Assembly (NCBI GenBank): GCA_013289445.1
Contig: JABCZZ010000020.1
Coordinates: forward strand, 1 to 27,749
From: Alphaproteobacteria bacterium
Lineage (GTDB): Bacteria > Pseudomonadota > Alphaproteobacteria > Rickettsiales > JABCZZ01
Reading direction: 5' to 3'
DNA length: 27,749 bases
In this document: piece by piece, positions 24,543-27,749 of the stretch
Position numbering within the stretch: position 1 is the stretch's first letter
Layout of the letters: each line of letters starts with the position of its first letter
Position numbers and translations under genes: made by a program
The notes under the pieces: generated by a model
Seen by the model: the letters and a program-made list of their open reading frames with translations, nothing else
Told to the model about the DNA's origin: nothing
Databases searched by the model: none

Positions 24543-25715
24543 TTATTCTTCCCGATTGATATCAAAAGTATATACGCCTTCGTGATTGGTCGGCCGCTCA
24601 AGCACCTTGGGGTGGCGCAATGTGCGCACCGTCGCGTTGTATCCCTCTTTCCAGTGCTCTTCCATGCTCAGGCGGGAGAACTCAAAATCCTTGGTATCAC
24701 CTTCATAGGCACGGGCATGATATATCAGGTGAATGATATTATAGACCTTGCGATCGGAAATTTTCCTGAGTAAATCGATTTCCGCGCCTTTTTTCATCGA
24801 GGCTGGCAGGTTGTCCAGCACATTGGCAATGGCATGGCGCGCACGCTGCGCATATTTGAAACGATCCGTGGAAGCACGGGTGCGGCTGGAATAAAGGATT
24901 TCTTTCTGGCGCGTCATCACTTCGGCCATATTGTGGGGCAAATTTCCGTCCGCACTCCATAGATCCACCTGAAATGCGAGCGTGTCCTGGCGATATTCAT
25001 CTCCCAGCAATACCCATTCAAGCGGCGTGTTGGAAACCAGGCCGCCGTCCCAGAAAAATTCACCGTCTATCTCTATGGCAGGGAAACCGGGGGGCAGCGC
25101 ACCACTGGCCATCACATGCTCAGCGCGAATTTTATGGGTTTTAGTATCGAAATAGACGAAATTGCCGCTACGTACATTGACCGCGCCCATGCTCAGCCAC
25201 ATCTCGTTGGAGTTGATGCGATCAAAATCCACGAGCCGCTCAAGCGTGCCTTTTAGCATGGAGGTGTCATAATAACTGGTGGCTTCTACCGAACCGCTTT
25301 CACTAAACCACGGCGGCGGAAGGCGAAGTTTAAAGAATCCCGGGATACCAGCCATTACCGTCACTGAGGCACTCATCTGGTTAACCAGCGTGCGGGATAT
25401 ATCGCCTTTGAGAAACTGAGATTCCAGGCCGGTCATCGCATCAAGCGGAGTGTTATTGGTGATGAATTCCCAGAATTCACGCAATTTTGCTACCCGGTCT
25501 TTTGGGGCATTGCCCGCGATGATGGCAGAATTGATGGCGCCGATAGAGATGCCTGCCACGCGATCAGGGTGCAATCCTGCTTCTGCCAATGCTTCATAGA
25601 CACCAGCCTGATAGGCGCCAAGCGCGCCGCCGCCTTGCAATAGCAGCGCAATGCACTCAAAGGGAGGGCGCTTATTTACGATATGGGTTTTTTTTATGGG
25701 CTTTCGCGGGGGCAT
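24543..25715 (-). CDS. Patatin-like phospholipase
   Basis: This 390-residue protein has the patatin fold signatures: the oxyanion motif QGGGALGAYQAG at 27-38, the nucleophile elbow GISIG at 55-59 with Ser57, and DGG at 223-225 giving the catalytic aspartate. The C-terminal third (about 260-390) resembles the DUF3734 extension found in proteobacterial patatins next to 3-hydroxybutyrate dehydrogenase genes. The family hydrolyses acyl esters; whether the target is phospholipid or a storage polymer is not known. There is no signal peptide. It leads the two-gene unit with bdhA. The N-terminal 17 residues are basic and proline-rich. Confidence 0.9.
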   Translation of the reverse strand: MPPRKPIKKTHIVNKRPPFECIALLLQGGGALGAYQAGVYEALAEAGLHPDRVAGISIGAINSAIIAGNAPKDRVAKLREFWEFITNNTPLDAMTGLESQFLKGDISRTLVNQMSASVTVMAGIPGFFKLRLPPPWFSESGSVEATSYYDTSMLKGTLERLVDFDRINSNEMWLSMGAVNVRSGNFVYFDTKTHKIRAEHVMASGALPPGFPAIEIDGEFFWDGGLVSNTPLEWVLLGDEYRQDTLAFQVDLWSADGNLPHNMAEVMTRQKEILYSSRTRASTDRFKYAQRARHAIANVLDNLPASMKKGAEIDLLRKISDRKVYNIIHLIYHARAYEGDTKDFEFSRLSMEEHWKEGYNATVRTLRHPKVLERPTNHEGVYTFDINREE

Positions 25716-26134
25716 AAATGAGTCGCAGCCTTAGGCGTTAACGGTATTTATGGAGTGGATCGGTGTATCCCCAAGCCCCTCGCATGTCACTAAAGAATTG
25801 AAGATCTGCTTGTTTTTAAAAATTCTGTTGTTGCAATACACTACAGCACTTGATTGATATCATATAAATTATCTATTATATTTCAGATCTATAACCATTG
25901 TTTTAATTGAATATATAATTAATACCCTGCATCAAGATCGACGGTTTTTAGACACAGCTTGTTGGCATGCAGATTATTAGGTGTGCACCACATCAGATTC
26001 GGCCTTAGACCCTGCTGCGTTTAAAAACTTACAAAAATGTCTCTGATTTCGCACATGAATACAGGGTTGCGTTCGGAATAATTTACTGGCAACAATAGAC
26101 CCCGTACATCACCAACCTATTTGAGGAACATCAT
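25716..26134. other. A/T-rich intergenic region with promoter-like and operator-like elements
   Basis: This 419-base gap lies between the divergent patatin and cyclophilin genes. I see no open reading frame longer than about 15 codons and no RNA gene. It is strongly A/T-rich, especially at 25810-25930. TTGATT at 25850-25855 with TATTAT at 25874-25879 makes a forward promoter candidate with an 18-base spacer. TTGCGT at 26067-26072 with AACAAT at 26091-26096 is a weaker one nearer the cyclophilin gene. TACACTACA at 25837-25845 and TTGATTGATAT at 25850-25860 repeat words found in the TetR operator region. Confidence 0.6.
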
Positions 26135-26683
26135 ATGAATTTCCGTCGCCTGTTTCTTGCTCTGACGCTGGGACTCTTCACCGCCGAAAGCGCTTCTGCC
26201 GCCGATCTCGAGAATACACTTTATATGGATTTGAAGGGTGGTCGCGTCGTAATTGAAATGTATCCTGACATGGCACCCAACCACGTCAAACGCATCAAGG
26301 AACTGGTACGCAAGCATTTCTATGATGGCATTGTGTTCCACCGCGTCATCGATGGCTTCATGGCTCAGACCGGCGATCCTACCGGCACCGGCACCGGCGG
26401 ATCGGGTCAGAATATAAAAGCTGAATTCAATGGCATTAAACATGTCAGGGGCGTCTGCTCAATGGCGCGTGCCAATGATCCCGATAGCGCAGACAGCCAG
26501 TTTTTTATTGTGCTCGCTGACTCCAACTTCCTCGATGGCAAGTATACTGCGTGGGGCAAGGTGATAAGCGGGATGGAATTTGTCGACCAGATCAAAAAAG
26601 GTGACCCTGCCAATAACGGCTCAGTCACTGATCCTGACAAAATTATTGCTATGCATGTGGCTGCGGACGTTGCGCAGAAATAA
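26135..26683 (+). CDS. Periplasmic cyclophilin-type peptidyl-prolyl isomerase
   Basis: This 182-residue protein has a Sec signal peptide ending ESASA, with cleavage expected after residue 22, followed by one complete cyclophilin domain. Visible active-site blocks are VFHRVI with Arg70, MAQTGDPTGTGTGG at 76-89, SMARANDPDSADSQFFI at 109-125, and TAWGKV with Trp140. Cyclophilins catalyse cis-trans isomerisation of Xaa-Pro bonds and here would act as a folding helper in the periplasm. GAGGA nine bases upstream supports the start. The gene appears to be transcribed alone from the A/T-rich gap before it. It is comparable to PpiA but I do not assign the symbol. Confidence 0.94.
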   Translation: MNFRRLFLALTLGLFTAESASAADLENTLYMDLKGGRVVIEMYPDMAPNHVKRIKELVRKHFYDGIVFHRVIDGFMAQTGDPTGTGTGGSGQNIKAEFNGIKHVRGVCSMARANDPDSADSQFFIVLADSNFLDGKYTAWGKVISGMEFVDQIKKGDPANNGSVTDPDKIIAMHVAADVAQK

Positions 26684-26708
26684 GCAGAAAACTACGTTGG
26701 CCTAAGGC

Positions 26709-27161
26709 TTACCAGCCCCAGCCACCGCCGCCGCCATCATCGGTAGGTTTATTGGCGGCTGCGTATTGGGCAGCGGCATAGTCTTTTGCCGCTGTCTTCT
26801 GTGCTTCCTGAACTTTATGGGCTTTTTTCTTCGCCTGTTCCCATTGCTTTTGCTTTTTCTGCGCTATCTTCTGCTCTTTGTTCATCTTCTGCTGCGCAAG
26901 CATTACCATCATTTTCTTGGCATTGGCTGACATTTCCTTAGGTGCATCACTTTGCTTGGTGCCAGGAAGCTGAAAGCCGCCTTTTTTGCCCATCATGGCG
27001 TCTTCCTGGAGCTGCGCTACCCTAGCGTCCATCATTTCCTTATATTTTTCGGTCTGCGTTTTTTCTGGGCCGTCCTTAGGCGCTTTGAGATTCTTCTTGA
27101 ACATCTCGCTTGCGCTATGTTTCTTTTTGGTAGTGTTACGGTTACCGGAAAAAAATCGCAT
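26709..27161 (-). CDS. Lys/Gln-rich coiled-coil protein with Gly-Trp tail
   Basis: I do not recognise this 150-residue protein. It is very basic and low in complexity. Residues about 15-50 are polar, 75-135 form a predicted coiled coil rich in Lys, Gln, Ala and Met (MNKEQKIAQKKQKQWEQAKK), and the end is TDDGGGGGWGW. No signal peptide or membrane segment is seen, so it is probably cytoplasmic. Two ATGs are near: the one at 27167 overlaps AAAGGA, whereas the one at 27161 has that sequence six bases upstream, so I choose 27161. It converges with the cyclophilin gene. It could bind nucleic acid or act as a scaffold, but this rests on composition only. Confidence 0.7.
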   Translation of the reverse strand: MRFFSGNRNTTKKKHSASEMFKKNLKAPKDGPEKTQTEKYKEMMDARVAQLQEDAMMGKKGGFQLPGTKQSDAPKEMSANAKKMMVMLAQQKMNKEQKIAQKKQKQWEQAKKKAHKVQEAQKTAAKDYAAAQYAAANKPTDDGGGGGWGW

Positions 27162-27326
27162 AAGCATTCCTTTCTGTCATGAGGGTATCCGCATAAACAA
27201 TAGTACCCTATGTGAATATAATAGCAGAAAAGTGTGAATAATGCATTACAGCGGCAGATCTTTCTGATCAAATGCCATGGCTATATGCAATATATAGTAA
27301 CTTTATCAATAGGATAGAGAATACGG

Positions 27327-27749
27327 CTACTCTTTATATTTCACCGAGCAGCCATAGGCGCGTGTCTGCGAGACTTCAACATTTTTACCCGCAAGCAGTG
27401 AATCTACCGCCGTCCTTACATAATTACGGGCCGTTTTTATATCATCCTTGTCTGCGCTCGGCACGCTGTCGATAGCACCTTCATAAGCAAGGTTGCCCTG
27501 CGCATCGATAACGAACATATGCGGTGTCGCCTTTGCTTCATAAAGCCCGCCCAGCGTACCTTCCGGGTCAAGGATATAGGCTGATTCATGTCCACCCACC
27601 TGTGAGACCTTGGCCTTGGCATCGGGTGCATCCATATACCCTTCTTTGCCTGGCGCGCCTGAATTTATGGTGAGCCAGATTACACCCTTTGAGGTGGCGT
27701 ATTGCTGGAGTTCCTGCATGTTGCCGCTCTCATAATGCTTCCTTACAAA
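27327..27749 (-). CDS. Thioredoxin-fold redoxin protein, N-terminus cut by window edge
   Basis: The frame stays open to the right edge of the window, so the start lies outside. The visible 140 residues begin FVRKHYESGNMQELQQYA, which in the family directly follows the catalytic cysteine region. They continue with VIWLTINSGAPGKEGY, SAYILDPEGTLGGLYEAKATPHMFVID, GNLAYEGAIDS and the C-terminal TRAYGCSVKYKE. This is the pattern of the AhpC/TSA-like redoxin family of about 180-200 residues, often secreted, with a cis-proline in ATPHMFVID. The C-terminal YGCSVKY cysteine is a family feature. The peroxidase or disulfide activity cannot be checked because the active-site end is missing. An internal ATG at 27719 is not the start. 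Confidence 0.85.
   Translation of the reverse strand, partial: FVRKHYESGNMQELQQYATSKGVIWLTINSGAPGKEGYMDAPDAKAKVSQVGGHESAYILDPEGTLGGLYEAKATPHMFVIDAQGNLAYEGAIDSVPSADKDDIKTARNYVRTAVDSLLAGKNVEVSQTRAYGCSVKYKE

Overview
The window is a bacterial chromosomal segment with no phage, insertion sequence, CRISPR array or plasmid backbone that I can see. The housekeeping proteins (QueA, ThrS, IF-3, PyrE, PanC, ZapE, IspH) and a 3-hydroxybutyrate dehydrogenase next to a patatin-like protein suggest a Gram-negative proteobacterium. It is most likely an alphaproteobacterium, because the IspH and PyrE sequences look alphaproteobacterial to me; this is an impression without a search. Outer-membrane efflux genes, lipoproteins and periplasmic signal peptides confirm a double membrane. 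Base composition is near balanced in most genes. It is distinctly A/T-richer in a small membrane-protein gene at 7157-7735 and in the non-coding stretch 25716-26134.

Layout. (1) 1-1628: two tandem, overlapping type IV pilin/pseudopilin-like paralogues, the first cut by the window edge. (2) 1732-7125: a metallophosphoesterase and queA on the minus strand, then an unrecognised protein with WYL-like and TerB-like parts, thrS and infC on the plus strand. (3) 7157-9219 minus: an orphan membrane protein, then pyrE and panC in a two-gene operon. (4) 9236-11409 plus: zapE and ispH. (5) 11406-15255: a large membrane protein with an embedded spermidine-synthase-like domain, tRNA-Val(GAC), and a GT87-type membrane glycosyltransferase. 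(6) 15355-20481: a possible structured RNA, a tiny lipoprotein, and a complete tripartite efflux locus: a TetR repressor divergent from membrane-fusion protein, DHA2-type MFS pump and outer-membrane channel. (7) 20483-22931: a GT39-type glycosyltransferase and an O-methyltransferase. (8) 23057-23656: two small secreted His-rich proteins. (9) 23735-25715 minus: patatin-like phospholipase and 3-hydroxybutyrate dehydrogenase. (10) 26135-27749: periplasmic cyclophilin, a Lys/Gln-rich coiled-coil protein, and a thioredoxin-fold redoxin cut by the right edge.

How they work together. The efflux locus is the clearest functional unit. A near-perfect palindrome lies between two divergent promoters whose -10 boxes overlap, so one repressor could plausibly control both itself and the pump. 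The patatin/3-hydroxybutyrate dehydrogenase pair suggests polyhydroxybutyrate or ketone-body metabolism. The two His-rich exported proteins, with a strong hairpin between their genes and a strong terminator after the second, look like a small metal- or stress-related unit of unknown role. The most interesting unexplained items are the membrane-embedded aminopropyltransferase-like protein, the tandem pilins, the WYL/TerB-like protein, the His-rich pair, and a possible second site for the TetR repressor in the 25.8 kb intergenic region.
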